The notes beneath the pieces are model-generated. The model was given only the letters and a program-made list of their open reading frames with translations. It was not told where the DNA came from and searched no databases. Source: Nocardioides guangzhouensis (GTDB taxonomy: Bacteria > Actinomycetota > Actinomycetes > Propionibacteriales > Nocardioidaceae). Taken from it: DNA of 64,000 nt. Shown in pieces: positions 16,821 to 27,957 of the stretch. Location of the stretch: positions 86,550 through 150,549 of the forward strand of contig NZ_SDKM01000008.1 in the NCBI RefSeq assembly GCF_004519545.1, read 5' to 3'. A program made the position numbers and the translations under genes. Positions within the stretch are counted from its first letter, which is position 1, and each line of letters opens with the position of its first letter.

Positions 16821-18296
16821 CTACGGCAGGTCGCCGACGCGGCGCCAGTGGTGGAAGTGGACCCGGGACATGAGGACGAACTCGGGCCCCTCCCCGTCGT
16901 CGTGGTTGCGGAACCGCAGCGACCCGTCGGGCTGGACGGCGACGTCGGCCGTGGTCCAGGCGCCGTCCTCGTGGCTCCAGTACCAGGTGAGCCGGCCGTC
17001 CTCGACGGTGTAGCTCCCGGTGCCGTGCCAGGTCTCGCCCTTCTGGGGCCCGGTGGCGTAGACCTGTGCCATCTCCCAGGTGCCGTCATCGAGGCTGATC
17101 GTGTAGGCGCCGGCGTTCTCCTGGATCCGGTCCTCCGAGGTGACGCCGGCGGCGCGGAACGCCTTCACCGTGATGTTCGTCCTGTAGACGCCGTTGAGGC
17201 GGGTGACGTCGTCCGAGGGGCCGCCCGTTCCGCACGAGGTGGTCGGCTCCGCGGCGGTGGTCGACTCCTTGAGGTCCTCGATCCGCCCGAGGATCCCGGC
17301 CGTCACCGGGTCCGTGCGCAACGACGCGGTGACGGTTGCGGTCGACTCGCGCAGGTCGGCGAGGTCGGTCGGGGTCGCGGCCACGATCCGGCCACCCTCG
17401 GCACAGAACTCCTCGGCCGACGCGTTGTCCGCGGGCAGGGTGCGCAGGACCCAGTCCCGGGTCCGGTCGGCAGCCTCGTTCAGCGTTCCCCACTGCTCGT
17501 CGCTCAGCTGTGTGCGGACGTCCTCGTTGACCACCAGCGAGTTGACCTTGGGGTAGAAGACCACGTTCCCGGTGGCGACCCCGGCAGGCGTCAGGGCGTA
17601 CGACGACTCCGCACCGCGCTGCGTGCTCGTGTCGACGTCCGCCTCGGTCACCCGGGCACCCAGCGCGGCGAAGACCGCGCGGGTGGTCCGGGAGTGCGGC
17701 GAGCGGACCAGCTCACCGTCGTAGTCCGTGGGGCCGCGCAGCGGCTCGCCGAACCCGAACGGGTGGCGCAGGCCCTCGGGGAACAGCCCGAACCCGACCA
17801 CGCCCGCGTCCTCCAGTCCGGACATCAGGTCGTCGGCGAGGTCGCCGGCGACCACCGCCGCGGTCAGCTCGTCGCTGTCGACGAGGAAGGGTGCGTTGAG
17901 GGCGGTGAGGCTGGTGACGCCGAGCGCGTCCCAGGCCCGGGCCGGGACCATCGCCAGGTCCAGGTCACCGCGGGCGGCCATCCTGGCGACGGCCTGGTCC
18001 CAGTGCGGGACCCCGTCGCCCGCCGCGTGCCAGTCGGGGTGCACGCTGATGCTGCCGTCGGACAGCCGGGCGACCTCCTCGGCGAAGTGGGTGATCTGGG
18101 CTCCCGCGGGGGTCTCGGGACCGTCGTCCGTACCGATCCTCAGCACCAGCGAGCTCGCCGCTGCCGGCTGGGCAGCCGTGGGTGCCTGGTCGGCGTTGGC
18201 GGTGGAGCTCCGCGAGGAGTCCGTGCAGGCAGTCAGGCCGCCGGCCAGCAGAGCCAGTCCGAGGGCGGCCGTCCGAATGGGTGTCGTCGATCGCAT
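16821..18296 (-). CDS. TRAP-type binding protein-like lipoprotein with extra C-terminal domain (copy B)
   Basis: A 491-residue secreted lipoprotein: the signal peptide ends in LTAC with the lipidated Cys at 24. Residues ~50-365 resemble DctP-type TRAP solute-binding proteins (ITHFAEEVARLSDGSISVHP, GDLDLAMVPARAWDALGV, the ligand-binding Arg block DGELVRSPHSRTTRAVFAAL). Residues ~370-491 form an added domain starting LNGVYRTNITVKAFRAAGVT, with IQENAGAYTISLDDGTW and GTGSYTVEDGRLTWYW, likely beta-rich. TAGCGT lies 6 nt before the ATG (leaderless; the GGAGG touching the ATG is too close to serve). It is a paralog of the next gene upstream. No DctQ/DctM permease is nearby. Confidence 0.82.
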   Translation of the reverse strand: MRSTTPIRTAALGLALLAGGLTACTDSSRSSTANADQAPTAAQPAAASSLVLRIGTDDGPETPAGAQITHFAEEVARLSDGSISVHPDWHAAGDGVPHWDQAVARMAARGDLDLAMVPARAWDALGVTSLTALNAPFLVDSDELTAAVVAGDLADDLMSGLEDAGVVGFGLFPEGLRHPFGFGEPLRGPTDYDGELVRSPHSRTTRAVFAALGARVTEADVDTSTQRGAESSYALTPAGVATGNVVFYPKVNSLVVNEDVRTQLSDEQWGTLNEAADRTRDWVLRTLPADNASAEEFCAEGGRIVAATPTDLADLRESTATVTASLRTDPVTAGILGRIEDLKESTTAAEPTTSCGTGGPSDDVTRLNGVYRTNITVKAFRAAGVTSEDRIQENAGAYTISLDDGTWEMAQVYATGPQKGETWHGTGSYTVEDGRLTWYWSHEDGAWTTADVAVQPDGSLRFRNHDDGEGPEFVLMSRVHFHHWRRVGDLP

Positions 18297-18364
18297 CCTC
18301 CGACGCTAGGAACGCGCGGCCGACGGGGGATCGGGACAACCCGGCGATGCGGGGTGGGGCCTGA

Positions 18365-18382
18365 CCCCACCTTCGGGTGGGG
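18365..18382 (-). terminator. Short hairpin behind TRAP-like copy A
   Basis: CCCCACC and GGTGGGG form a perfect 7-bp stem around a tetraloop (TTCG on the plus strand, CGAA in the minus transcript). It starts 4 bases beyond the stop codon of the upstream TRAP-like gene and could reduce transcription into copy B, which has its own -10 box. Confidence 0.6.
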
Positions 18383-18385
18383 CCG

Positions 18386-19816
18386 TCACTCCTCGAGGTC
18401 GCCCACGCGGTGCCACGGTGCGCTGAAGAAGCCCTCCGACTCGGCCTGGACCTCCGGGTTGCTGTCCACGATGTCGCGAAACGCGATCGAGCCGTCGGGG
18501 GCGATCTCGAGCGTGGCCGCTGTGTTGCCGCCGTCGCCCCAGTACAGGGTGAACCGGCCGTCGTCGAACGAGTACGTCCCGGTGCCCCGCGGGTTGCTCA
18601 GGAAGTGGTCAGCGCGCTGGTCGTAGGTCCACACCCCGCCGTCGAGGGTCCACGTGTAGGTGCCGACGTTCTCGAGGATCCTCTCCTCCTCGGTCACGCC
18701 GGCCGCCCTCATCGCGTGCCGGGTCACTCGAGTCGTGTAGACCCCGTCCAGGCGGTGGATCGCCTCGTCGCGCGGACCCGAGGTCTCCGTGGCGGCCGTC
18801 GGGCACCGCGGCACGACCTCCGGGTCGGGGTGCGAACGCGCATAGCCCTCGATCGCGTCGATCAGCCTCCTCGTCTGGTCGTCCTCCCGCAGCCGGGCAG
18901 TCACGCCCGTGCCGGCCAGCTCGAGCTGCTCCAGCTGTGTCGGCGAAGCGGTGACGATGCGTCCACCGCGGTCACAGAAGTCGGCCGCGGCCTCGGCCTC
19001 GGTCGGCAGCTCCTCGAAGAGCCAGTCGCGGGTGTTCGCAGCGGCGTCGCGCAGCAGCTCCCACTGGTCCCCGCGCAACCGCTCGCGGACCTCGGCATCG
19101 ACGACCAGCGTCTCGGTCTTGGGGAACAGCACCACGTTGCCGGTCGCGATCCCCGTGGTTCCGATGTCGTACCCGGTCTCCATGCCGCGCTGCTTCGCCG
19201 GGCTCGGGTTGTCGTCCACGACCCGGGCACCGAGCGCCTCGAGCAGCTTCCACGTGGTCGCCGACCGCGGTGCCCGGATCACCTGGCCGCGGTAGTCCTC
19301 GGGACCGAGCAGCGGCGCCTCGAACCCCACGGGGTGGCGCAGGCCTTCCGGATAGAGGTCGAGCCCGACCACACCCGCCTCGGGCAGGCCGGCGAGCAGC
19401 TCCTCGCGGAGGTCGCTGTCGAGCACCTGCTCGAGCACGTCGGTGCTGGTGACCAGGAACGGCGTGTCCAGCGCGCGCAGGCTGGTGACCCCCAGCTCGT
19501 CCCACGCCCGTCCGGGCACCAGCCCGAGGTCCCACGTCCCGTCGGCCACCCCGCGGGCTGTCGTCTGGTCCCACCCGTGGGCACCGTCCGAGGCCACGTC
19601 CCACACCGGCTCGATGCGGATGCTGCCGCCGGACAGCCGGGCGACCTCGTCGACGAAGTGCTGGACGTGGGGTCCGTTCGAGTCCGAGGGCTTGTCCGGT
19701 GTGGCCAGCGTGAGCACCAGACCCGGCCCGTCGACCGGCGGCGCGCACCCCGGGGCCAGCGTCAGGGCCGACACCGTGGTGGCGCCGGCCAGCAGCCTCG
19801 ACAGGCGGACCCGCAT
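18386..19816 (-). CDS. TRAP-type binding protein-like lipoprotein with extra C-terminal domain (copy A)
   Basis: A 476-residue paralog of copy B. The signal peptide ends APGC, a slightly unusual lipobox with Ala at -3. The DctP-like core has VQHFVDEVARLSGGSIRIEP, TWDLGLVPGRAWDELGVTSL and YRGQVIRAPRSATTWKLLEA. The C-terminal extension shares LDGVYTTRVTRHAMRAAGVT, ILENVGTYTWTLDGGVW and GTGTYSFDDGRFTLYWG with copy B, so the extension was present before duplication. TACCGT lies 7 nt before the ATG (leaderless). The start is 108 bp from a divergent histidine kinase gene, suggesting a joint signalling role rather than transport, since no TRAP permease is present. Confidence 0.82.
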   Translation of the reverse strand: MRVRLSRLLAGATTVSALTLAPGCAPPVDGPGLVLTLATPDKPSDSNGPHVQHFVDEVARLSGGSIRIEPVWDVASDGAHGWDQTTARGVADGTWDLGLVPGRAWDELGVTSLRALDTPFLVTSTDVLEQVLDSDLREELLAGLPEAGVVGLDLYPEGLRHPVGFEAPLLGPEDYRGQVIRAPRSATTWKLLEALGARVVDDNPSPAKQRGMETGYDIGTTGIATGNVVLFPKTETLVVDAEVRERLRGDQWELLRDAAANTRDWLFEELPTEAEAAADFCDRGGRIVTASPTQLEQLELAGTGVTARLREDDQTRRLIDAIEGYARSHPDPEVVPRCPTAATETSGPRDEAIHRLDGVYTTRVTRHAMRAAGVTEEERILENVGTYTWTLDGGVWTYDQRADHFLSNPRGTGTYSFDDGRFTLYWGDGGNTAATLEIAPDGSIAFRDIVDSNPEVQAESEGFFSAPWHRVGDLEE

Positions 19817-19924
19817 ACCAGCGACGGTAGACCGCCGCTGTCGCCGCCGTCCCCGGAAATCGCCCGGTCCCGGGGTGGGGAGTTTCCCGAGGCGCAGGCG
19901 GCCGGTGAGCGGCATCATGACTGC

Positions 19925-21694
19925 ATGTACGTGCGCGGTCCACGGGACGCCGGCGGGGTGGCGCTGGCGCTCGTCGTCCTCGCGGGCGACGTGGCCGGAG
20001 CCGTCCTCCTGGCGCAGGCGCTGCCGTACCTGAGCCCCGTGGACGTCGTCCTCGCCCCGACGGTCGGCGGGCTGCACGCGGCCGCGGCCGCGCTGGTCGG
20101 GCTGGGTGTCGTCCGGGGTCACGGCTTCGCTGCGCTGGTCGCGGTCGCCACCGGCCTCGGCGCACCGGCGCTGGCGCTCGGCCTGGCCCAGACGTCGTAC
20201 GCATGGGTGGCCGTGGGCTCCCTGCAGTCCTGGGTGGCCCCCGGCGTCCTCGGGCTGGCCCTGCTGACCGTGCGGGGCGGGGCGAGGGACCGGTTCGGGC
20301 GGTCGGCACTCGCGGTCGTCTCGGGGCTCGCCCTGTGCTGGACCGCGATCCGGGTGACGACCTACGACCCGGCCGCCTGGGAGTGGTGCCGATGCGTGGA
20401 GAACCCGCTCGCGGTGGGCGGTTCCGCGGCCTCGTACCCGCGCGTCGAGACCTGGCTCACCGTGGCGGCGGTGGCCGCTGCCGTGGTCACGGTCACCGCC
20501 ACCGGCGTCGCCCTCGTACGCCGTCCCGGCCGGACCGGTCCGGCCGAGCTCGCCGTCGCGGCGGGGGTGGCGACGTGGGCAGCTGCCGCGATCGTCGCCG
20601 GCACGTGGTCCCTGGTCGCGGTCGGGGGCCCGGATCCGTGGCTGGGGCACCTCGGCACCGCCGCCCTGCTGCTCGTCCTGGGCGCCTTCCTGGTGCGCGC
20701 CGCACACCTGCGGCCCAGCCGCGCCCACGTGGCCGACCTCCTGCTGGCCGCACGGGAGGAGAACGACCCGGACCGGTTGCGCGAGCTGGTGGCCCGTGCG
20801 GTGGGCCAACCGGACGCCGTCGTGCTCTGGTGGAGCGCGGAGGCCGGTGCGTACCGCGACCACCACGGGGAGACCGCCACCCCGGACGAGGTGGCCGGAC
20901 TTCCTCAGGCGACGCGGCTCGTCGTCGACTCCGGTGACCGGCCCATCGCCGTCGTGCTCGGCACGGAACCCCTCCCCGACGACCCCTCCGTCGTGGAGCC
21001 GGTGGCCGAGGCGCTGCGGCTGGCCACGGAGAACAAACGGCTGGCCGAGGAGCTGCGGGCCACGCTCGCGGAGGTCCGGGAGTCCCGGGCCAGGATCGTC
21101 GTGGCGTCGGACGAGGCCCGCAAGCGGATCGAACGGGACCTCCACGACGGGGCCCAGCAGCTGCTCATCTCCACCGGCGTCAAGCTCAACCTGGCGAGCA
21201 CGCGCGCCGCCGGCGACCCCGAGCTCGCCCGGACGCTGGCCCAGGCGTCCGACGAGCTGGGCCGTGCTCTCACCGAGCTGCGACAGCTCGCCGGCGGGAT
21301 CACGCCCACGGCGCTCGTGCACGGGGACCTGGGGGACGCGCTGGAGGAGCTCGCGATGCGCTGCCCGGTGCCGACCGAGGTCCGCGTGGCGGGAGACGAC
21401 CAGGTCGAGGCCGACGCTGCCGCGACGGCGTACTTCGTGGTCGCGGAGTGCCTCAGCAACGTGGCCAAGCACTCCGGCGCGACGGGGGCGACGGTCCTGG
21501 TGGAGCGAGGGAGCCCGCTGCGCGTGAGGGTCACCGACGACGGTGACGGCGGCGCCGACCCGACCCGTGGCAGCGGGCTCCGTGGCCTGGCGGACCGGGT
21601 CGAGGCCCGGGGCGGGGCGCTCGAGGTGACCTCCTCGGGCGCCGGCACCACGGTGACCGCGACCCTGCCCGGGCAACCGGGGGAGCCGGCATGA
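19925..21694 (+). CDS. NarL-type sensor histidine kinase, multi-TM
   Basis: A 589-residue kinase. The first ~270 residues hold about eight hydrophobic segments, giving a membrane sensor unlike simple two-TM kinases. A linker with a GAF-like alpha/beta pattern (DAVVLWWSAEAGAYRD, RPIAVVLGTEPL) follows, then a HisKA_3 dimerisation helix with the phosphate-accepting His at residue 407 (RKRIERDLHDGAQQ). The ATPase has LSNVAKHSGAT (N box) and DDGDGGADPTRGSGLRGLAD (G1/G2). It overlaps the regulator gene by 4 nt (ATGA). The ATG start is the one that begins the hydrophobic sensor; no clear ribosome binding site is visible. Confidence 0.9.
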   Translation: MYVRGPRDAGGVALALVVLAGDVAGAVLLAQALPYLSPVDVVLAPTVGGLHAAAAALVGLGVVRGHGFAALVAVATGLGAPALALGLAQTSYAWVAVGSLQSWVAPGVLGLALLTVRGGARDRFGRSALAVVSGLALCWTAIRVTTYDPAAWEWCRCVENPLAVGGSAASYPRVETWLTVAAVAAAVVTVTATGVALVRRPGRTGPAELAVAAGVATWAAAAIVAGTWSLVAVGGPDPWLGHLGTAALLLVLGAFLVRAAHLRPSRAHVADLLLAAREENDPDRLRELVARAVGQPDAVVLWWSAEAGAYRDHHGETATPDEVAGLPQATRLVVDSGDRPIAVVLGTEPLPDDPSVVEPVAEALRLATENKRLAEELRATLAEVRESRARIVVASDEARKRIERDLHDGAQQLLISTGVKLNLASTRAAGDPELARTLAQASDELGRALTELRQLAGGITPTALVHGDLGDALEELAMRCPVPTEVRVAGDDQVEADAAATAYFVVAECLSNVAKHSGATGATVLVERGSPLRVRVTDDGDGGADPTRGSGLRGLADRVEARGGALEVTSSGAGTTVTATLPGQPGEPA

Positions 21695-22356
21695 CCGGGC
21701 ACCCGCGGGTCCTGGTGGTCGACGACGCGGTGCTGCTGCGTGAAGGGGTGCGCCAGCTCCTGCTGGCCGGCGGGTGCGAGGTGCTCTCCGTGGTCGGGGA
21801 CGTCGACGGGCTGCACGCCTACCTCGCCGAGCACCCGGACGACGTCGACGCGCTGGTGCTCGACATCCGGATGCCCCCGACCCACACCGACGAGGGCATC
21901 CGTGCCCTGGAGTCGCTGCGCGAGCAGGGGTCGGACCTCGGCGTCCTCCTGCTCAGCATGTACGCCAGCCCGCTGCTGGCGCTGCGCGCGCTGTCCGCGG
22001 GGGGCGCCACCGGCTACCTGCTCAAGGACCGGGTCAAGGACGGCGCGACCCTGGTCGAGGCCGTGCACACCGTGGCCCGCGGTGGGGTGGTGGTGGACCC
22101 CGAGGTCGTCGCGATGATGGTCAGGGCGACGCGTCAGCGGCGCATGGTCGACCAGCTCACGCCGCGCGAGCAGGAGGTCCTGCAGCTGATGGCCGAGGGG
22201 CGGTCGAACCTCGGGATCGCGACCGGCCTCCACCTCAGCGTGAAGACCGTGGACACCCACGTCGAGCACATCCTCGACAAGCTGGGCCTCGAGCCCTCGC
22301 CCGGCGAGCACCGCCGCGTGCTGGCGGTGCTGGAGCTGCTCCGCTCGCGCGGGTAG
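21691..22356 (+). CDS. LuxR/NarL family response regulator
   Basis: A 221-residue response regulator: receiver with VVDD at residues 9-12, phospho-accepting Asp58 in VLDIRMPPTHTDEG, and Lys in YLLKDRV; the C-terminal GerE/LuxR HTH is LTPREQEVLQLMAEGRSN to LSVKTVDTHVEHIL. It is the partner of the overlapping kinase and most likely controls the divergent lipoprotein genes (inference). It converges with pepN after 11 bp. Confidence 0.93.
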   Translation: MTGHPRVLVVDDAVLLREGVRQLLLAGGCEVLSVVGDVDGLHAYLAEHPDDVDALVLDIRMPPTHTDEGIRALESLREQGSDLGVLLLSMYASPLLALRALSAGGATGYLLKDRVKDGATLVEAVHTVARGGVVVDPEVVAMMVRATRQRRMVDQLTPREQEVLQLMAEGRSNLGIATGLHLSVKTVDTHVEHILDKLGLEPSPGEHRRVLAVLELLRSRG

Positions 22357-22367
22357 GTCCGCCTGGC

Positions 22368-24830
<2,463 letters not shown>

Positions 24831-24851
24831 GCGGACACCTTACGGGCCGCC

Positions 24852-24878
24852 GGGAATCAATCCCTCGACGTGAGGGTT
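24852..24878 (+). promoter_or_regulatory. Sigma-R (SigH)-type promoter, full consensus
   Basis: GGGAAT at 24852-24857, an 18-base spacer, then GTT at 24876-24878. This is the full GGGAAT-N18-GTT consensus for sigma-R of Streptomyces and SigH of mycobacteria, which answer thiol-oxidative stress. The start codon of the unknown gene is 42 bases downstream with a good ribosome binding site. Confidence 0.72.
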
Positions 24879-24919
24879 GCAAGGGTGTAATCATGTAACG
24901 GTCTTTGAAGGAGAAGCTC

Positions 24920-25516
24920 ATGAACACCCGAGACACCACCCCCCGCCGCGGACGCGGCGGACGCCGCGGACCGCACCGCGGCTTCGGACCCGAGTTCGGG
25001 CGCCGCGGCGGCTGGCAGGCCGCCGACCTGCCCCCGGCCGACGACGCCGCCGACTGGTTCGCCGGCCGGCTGCCGGACGCCTGGTTCAGCGACGTCGACG
25101 TGACCGTCGACCGCGAGGAGGTCCTCGTGATCGGCACCCTCGCCGGCGAGGACGGGGGAGAGGGCGCCGCCGCGGAGGGCCGGATCAGCCGGTTTCGCGC
25201 GGACACCAAGGAGGAGCGGATCGAGATCGCCGAGGAGGCGCAGGCCCGCTACGGCCGCACCGTCTCCTGGGGGGCCCGGATCGGCGACACCACCGCCCTG
25301 TTCACCCACGTCGCCGCGCCGGTGATGACCCGGCTGCGGCAGCCCGAGCGCCAGGTGCTCGACACCCTCGTCGACGCCGGCGTGGCCCGCTCCCGATCCG
25401 ACGCGCTCGCGTGGTCGGTGCGGCTGGTCGGCCAGCACGCCGACGAGTGGCTCGCGCAGCTGCGCGAGGCCATGGCCGAGGTCGACAAGCTGCGGCAGGA
25501 CGGCCCCGGCGTCTGA
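24920..25516 (+). CDS. Unknown protein, probable thiol-stress regulon member
   Basis: A 198-residue protein I do not recognise. The first ~30 residues are Arg/Gly-rich (PRRGRGGRRGPHRGFG), reminiscent of RNA-binding tails. The middle has a short alpha/beta region (VDVTVDREEVLVIGTLAGE, GRISRFRADTKEERIEIAEE), and the C-terminus is helical (QVLDTLVDAGVARSRSDALA), with a spacing like a ribbon-helix-helix or other small helical domain. GAAGGAG lies 6 nt before this ATG, deciding the start over an in-frame ATG 15 nt upstream. The perfect sigma-R promoter implies induction by disulfide stress. No cysteines are present, so it is not itself a thiol switch. Confidence 0.75.
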   Translation: MNTRDTTPRRGRGGRRGPHRGFGPEFGRRGGWQAADLPPADDAADWFAGRLPDAWFSDVDVTVDREEVLVIGTLAGEDGGEGAAAEGRISRFRADTKEERIEIAEEAQARYGRTVSWGARIGDTTALFTHVAAPVMTRLRQPERQVLDTLVDAGVARSRSDALAWSVRLVGQHADEWLAQLREAMAEVDKLRQDGPGV

Positions 25517-25639
25517 GCGGTTCCCGTCTGTCAGCCTCGACCCGGCAGGCTTGACGCCGCGTTGAGGTTGCCTTGACACACGGGCGGAGGCGGCGCTCCT
25601 ACGGTGGAGCGTCGTCTCCTCCCGCGAACGGAGCCCCCC

Positions 25640-27016
25640 GTGGCCGCCCCTCTGTGGAGCGGACGGCGCCGGTGGATCGGTGGGGGTGGCACCACCCGAC
25701 GTCGGATCGCTCCTGCCCTGTGGAAGGCGCTCGTGCTGAGCGCCGTCGTCGTGCCCCTGGTCGTGCTGGCCACGGTGCCCGAGGACTCCCGGTCCGACCC
25801 CTGGTACGTCGCGTCGATGGCCACCGCCCTGGCCGCCGCGTCGTTGCTGGTGGCGACGTTCGTGCTGCCGAGCCGGGTCCGCGCGCTCACGTCGTACCTC
25901 GGCGTCGAGCGGCTGCTGCGCAACCACCGGGCGCTGGCCCTCGCCGCGTCCGCGCTGGTGCTCGTGCACGTGGTCCTCGCGCTCGCCCACGCGGACGGCG
26001 GTCCGGCGGTCCTCGACCTGCGCGAGGCGCCCCCGCGGGTCTGGGCGGGCAGCACCGCCACGGTGGCCCTGGCGCTGATGGTGCTGCTCGCGGTCACCCG
26101 GCGGCGGCGCCGTCCGCGCTACGAGGGCTGGCGGCTCGCGCACGTCGTGCTCGCCAACGTCGTGGTCCTCGGCGCCGCCCTGCACGTCTGGTGGCTCGCC
26201 GACCTGACCCGCTACCGGGCCGGCCGGCTCTGGTTCGCCGTGCTGGCGGCGGTGCTGGTGCTGGTCACCGTGCACCGGTGGGTGTGGCGTCCGCTCCGGG
26301 CCCGCCGCAACGCCTACGTCGTCGACGAGGTCCGCGCGGAGTCACCCACGGCGGTGACGGTCGTGCTGCACGCCGACGGGCACCGGGGCCTGCGCTTCCG
26401 GCCGGGGCAGTTCGCGTGGCTCAAGATCGGGTCCTCGCCCTTCGTGTTCGAGGAGCACCCGTTCACGATCGCCTCGCCGGCGACGGAGCCGTGGCGCAAG
26501 GAGTTCACGGTCAAGGCGCTCGGCGACTTCAGCGAGATCCTGGCCGGGCTGCGGCCCGGCCGGCAGGTCCACCTCGACGGACCGCACGGCGCCTTCACCA
26601 CCGAGGGGCTGCGGTCGTCGGGGTTCGTCTTCCTGGCCGGGGGAGTCGGCATCACCCCGATGCTGAGCATGCTGCGCACGATGGCGGACCGCGGCGACCC
26701 GCGCCCCGTGGTCCTCGTCGTCGCGGGCCGGACGGCCGACGACCTGCTGCACCGGGTCGGGTACGACGACCTCGCGGCCCGGCTCGACGTGCGCCTCGTC
26801 GAGGTTCTGGAGAGCCCGCCGAAGGAGTGGGAAGGTGCGGTGGGGTGGCTCTCGCAGGACGTCCTCGACGCGGCCCTGCCCGGGCGCCGGGGTCGCCGGA
26901 ACCTCGACTACTTCATCTGCGGGCCGGGTCCGATGGTCGCCGCGGCGACCCGGATCCTCTGCGACTGGGGGATCCGGCCCACCCGGATCCACACGGAGCT
27001 GTTCGACGTCGTGTGA
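25640..27016 (+). CDS. Ferric reductase-like membrane flavoprotein
   Basis: A 458-residue protein with about six TM helices (LWKALVLSAVVVPLVVL, MATALAAASLLVATFVL, and so on) carrying conserved His residues in RNHRALALAASALVLVHVVL and RLAHVVLANVVVLGAALHV, the likely haem ligands. The cytosolic part has FRPGQFAWLKIG and EEHPFTIAS (FAD) and GGVGITPMLSMLRTM plus YFICGPGPM (NAD(P)H). It transfers electrons across the membrane, perhaps to ferric iron or to oxygen. I prefer the GTG at 25640 with CGGAG upstream; an in-frame GTG at 25604 would lie at the putative promoter (TTGACA at 25573, TACGGT at 25600). Confidence 0.85.
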   Translation: MAAPLWSGRRRWIGGGGTTRRRIAPALWKALVLSAVVVPLVVLATVPEDSRSDPWYVASMATALAAASLLVATFVLPSRVRALTSYLGVERLLRNHRALALAASALVLVHVVLALAHADGGPAVLDLREAPPRVWAGSTATVALALMVLLAVTRRRRRPRYEGWRLAHVVLANVVVLGAALHVWWLADLTRYRAGRLWFAVLAAVLVLVTVHRWVWRPLRARRNAYVVDEVRAESPTAVTVVLHADGHRGLRFRPGQFAWLKIGSSPFVFEEHPFTIASPATEPWRKEFTVKALGDFSEILAGLRPGRQVHLDGPHGAFTTEGLRSSGFVFLAGGVGITPMLSMLRTMADRGDPRPVVLVVAGRTADDLLHRVGYDDLAARLDVRLVEVLESPPKEWEGAVGWLSQDVLDAALPGRRGRRNLDYFICGPGPMVAAATRILCDWGIRPTRIHTELFDVV

Positions 27017-27030
27017 GCCCCGGGACGCAC

Positions 27031-27065
27031 GAAGGGCGGCCGGGATCGCTCCCGGCCGCCCCTTC
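27031..27065. terminator. Bidirectional terminator
   Basis: GGGCGGCCGGGA and its exact complement form a 12-bp stem with a TCGC loop, with an outer GAA/TTC pairing across one bulged C. It lies between the convergent ferric reductase-like gene and the HesB-like gene, so it can end both transcripts. Confidence 0.82.
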
Positions 27066-27084
27066 GGCGTCTGCGCCCGTGGCC

Positions 27085-27369
27085 TCAGACCTGCTGGCCC
27101 AGCGCGAACTGCACGTTCCCGCTCGGGTCGAGCTGCGCGTCGAGGACCTTGTCGCCAAGCTGCTGCGCGGACAGGTCGTCGAGGTAGACGGTGGCACCGT
27201 CCTGCTCCACCGTCGCGTCGCCGGGCTGTGGGCCCTCGGCTGCGCTGATCGCGAACGCCGGCTCCGGCGTGTCGTCGGTGGTGATCCTCAGGCCCGCGTC
27301 AGGAGCCTCGCTGGTCTGGGCGGTGATGTCGCGGACGATCGTGCTGGCGTTCTCCGTGAGGGTGAGCAC
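27085..27369 (-). CDS. HesB/IscA-like protein without cysteines
   Basis: A 94-residue protein of the HesB-like family seen in actinobacteria: LTENASTIVRDITAQT at the N-terminus, GLRITTDDTPEPAFAI in the middle and VYLDDLSAQQLGDKVLDAQ near the C-terminus match the A-type scaffold fold. The three conserved cysteines of IscA/ErpA are absent, so it cannot bind an Fe-S cluster in the usual way. AAGGA lies before the GTG start. The function of this cysteine-less branch is not known to me. Confidence 0.82.
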   Translation of the reverse strand: MLTLTENASTIVRDITAQTSEAPDAGLRITTDDTPEPAFAISAAEGPQPGDATVEQDGATVYLDDLSAQQLGDKVLDAQLDPSGNVQFALGQQV

Positions 27370-27501
27370 GCGCTCTTCCTTTCGGTGACGTACAGGACGC
27401 CTCCACCCTTGCAAGCCACGTCGCGAGACTCAAACGGCGGGCGTGTCGCGCGGGTCACGTCCGCCGCCCGGCACGCCGGCGCCGCGTGGCAGGCTGCAGC
27501 C

Positions 27502-27921
27502 ATGAGCGAGACGCTGCGGTTCATCGACATGGAGAAGATCGGCGAGGGCCGGTACAAGGCGGTCAACCGGCGCGGGGGAGTGCTCCCGGTGGGCAGCGGG
27601 GACGATCCCGACTTCTCCCCGGTGGAGCTGCTGCTGGCTGCGATCGCGGGCTGCGTGTCGATCGACGTGGACCTGATCACCGGCAAGCGCGCGAGCGCCG
27701 ACCCGTTCGTGGTCCGGTGCGAGGGCGACAAGGTGCGCGACGAGCGCGGCAACCACCTGACCAACCTCAAGGTCACCCTCGATCTCACCTTCCCGGACGG
27801 GGACGCGGGCGACGCCGCCCGTGCGGTGCTGCCCCGGACCATGGAGCAGGTGCGCGACCGCCTGTGCACGGTCAGCCGCACGGTGGCCATCGGCGAGTAC
27901 GTCGAGGTCGAGTCCCGCTGA
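27502..27921 (+). CDS. OsmC family protein
   Basis: A 139-residue OsmC/Ohr-type protein. FSPVELLLAAIAGCVSIDVDLI carries the first conserved Cys, and RDRLCTVSRTVAIG carries the second (LCTV), the pair used for reducing organic hydroperoxides. The length fits the family. The start has no ribosome binding site; a degenerate CAGGCT sits 6 nt before the ATG. It is divergent from the HesB-like gene. Confidence 0.87.
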   Translation: MSETLRFIDMEKIGEGRYKAVNRRGGVLPVGSGDDPDFSPVELLLAAIAGCVSIDVDLITGKRASADPFVVRCEGDKVRDERGNHLTNLKVTLDLTFPDGDAGDAARAVLPRTMEQVRDRLCTVSRTVAIGEYVEVESR

Positions 27922-27957
27922 GCCCCGGGGCCCGTGCGGGAAGTCGCCCCCACCCGA

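Noticed and set aside
18377..19924. The kinase reading frame is open for more than 1.5 kb upstream of its ATG.
   Set aside because: This part is antisense to the TRAP-like gene copy A, which has a signal peptide and a paralog; the upstream translation shows no domain and is Arg/His/Gly-rich like other shadow frames.
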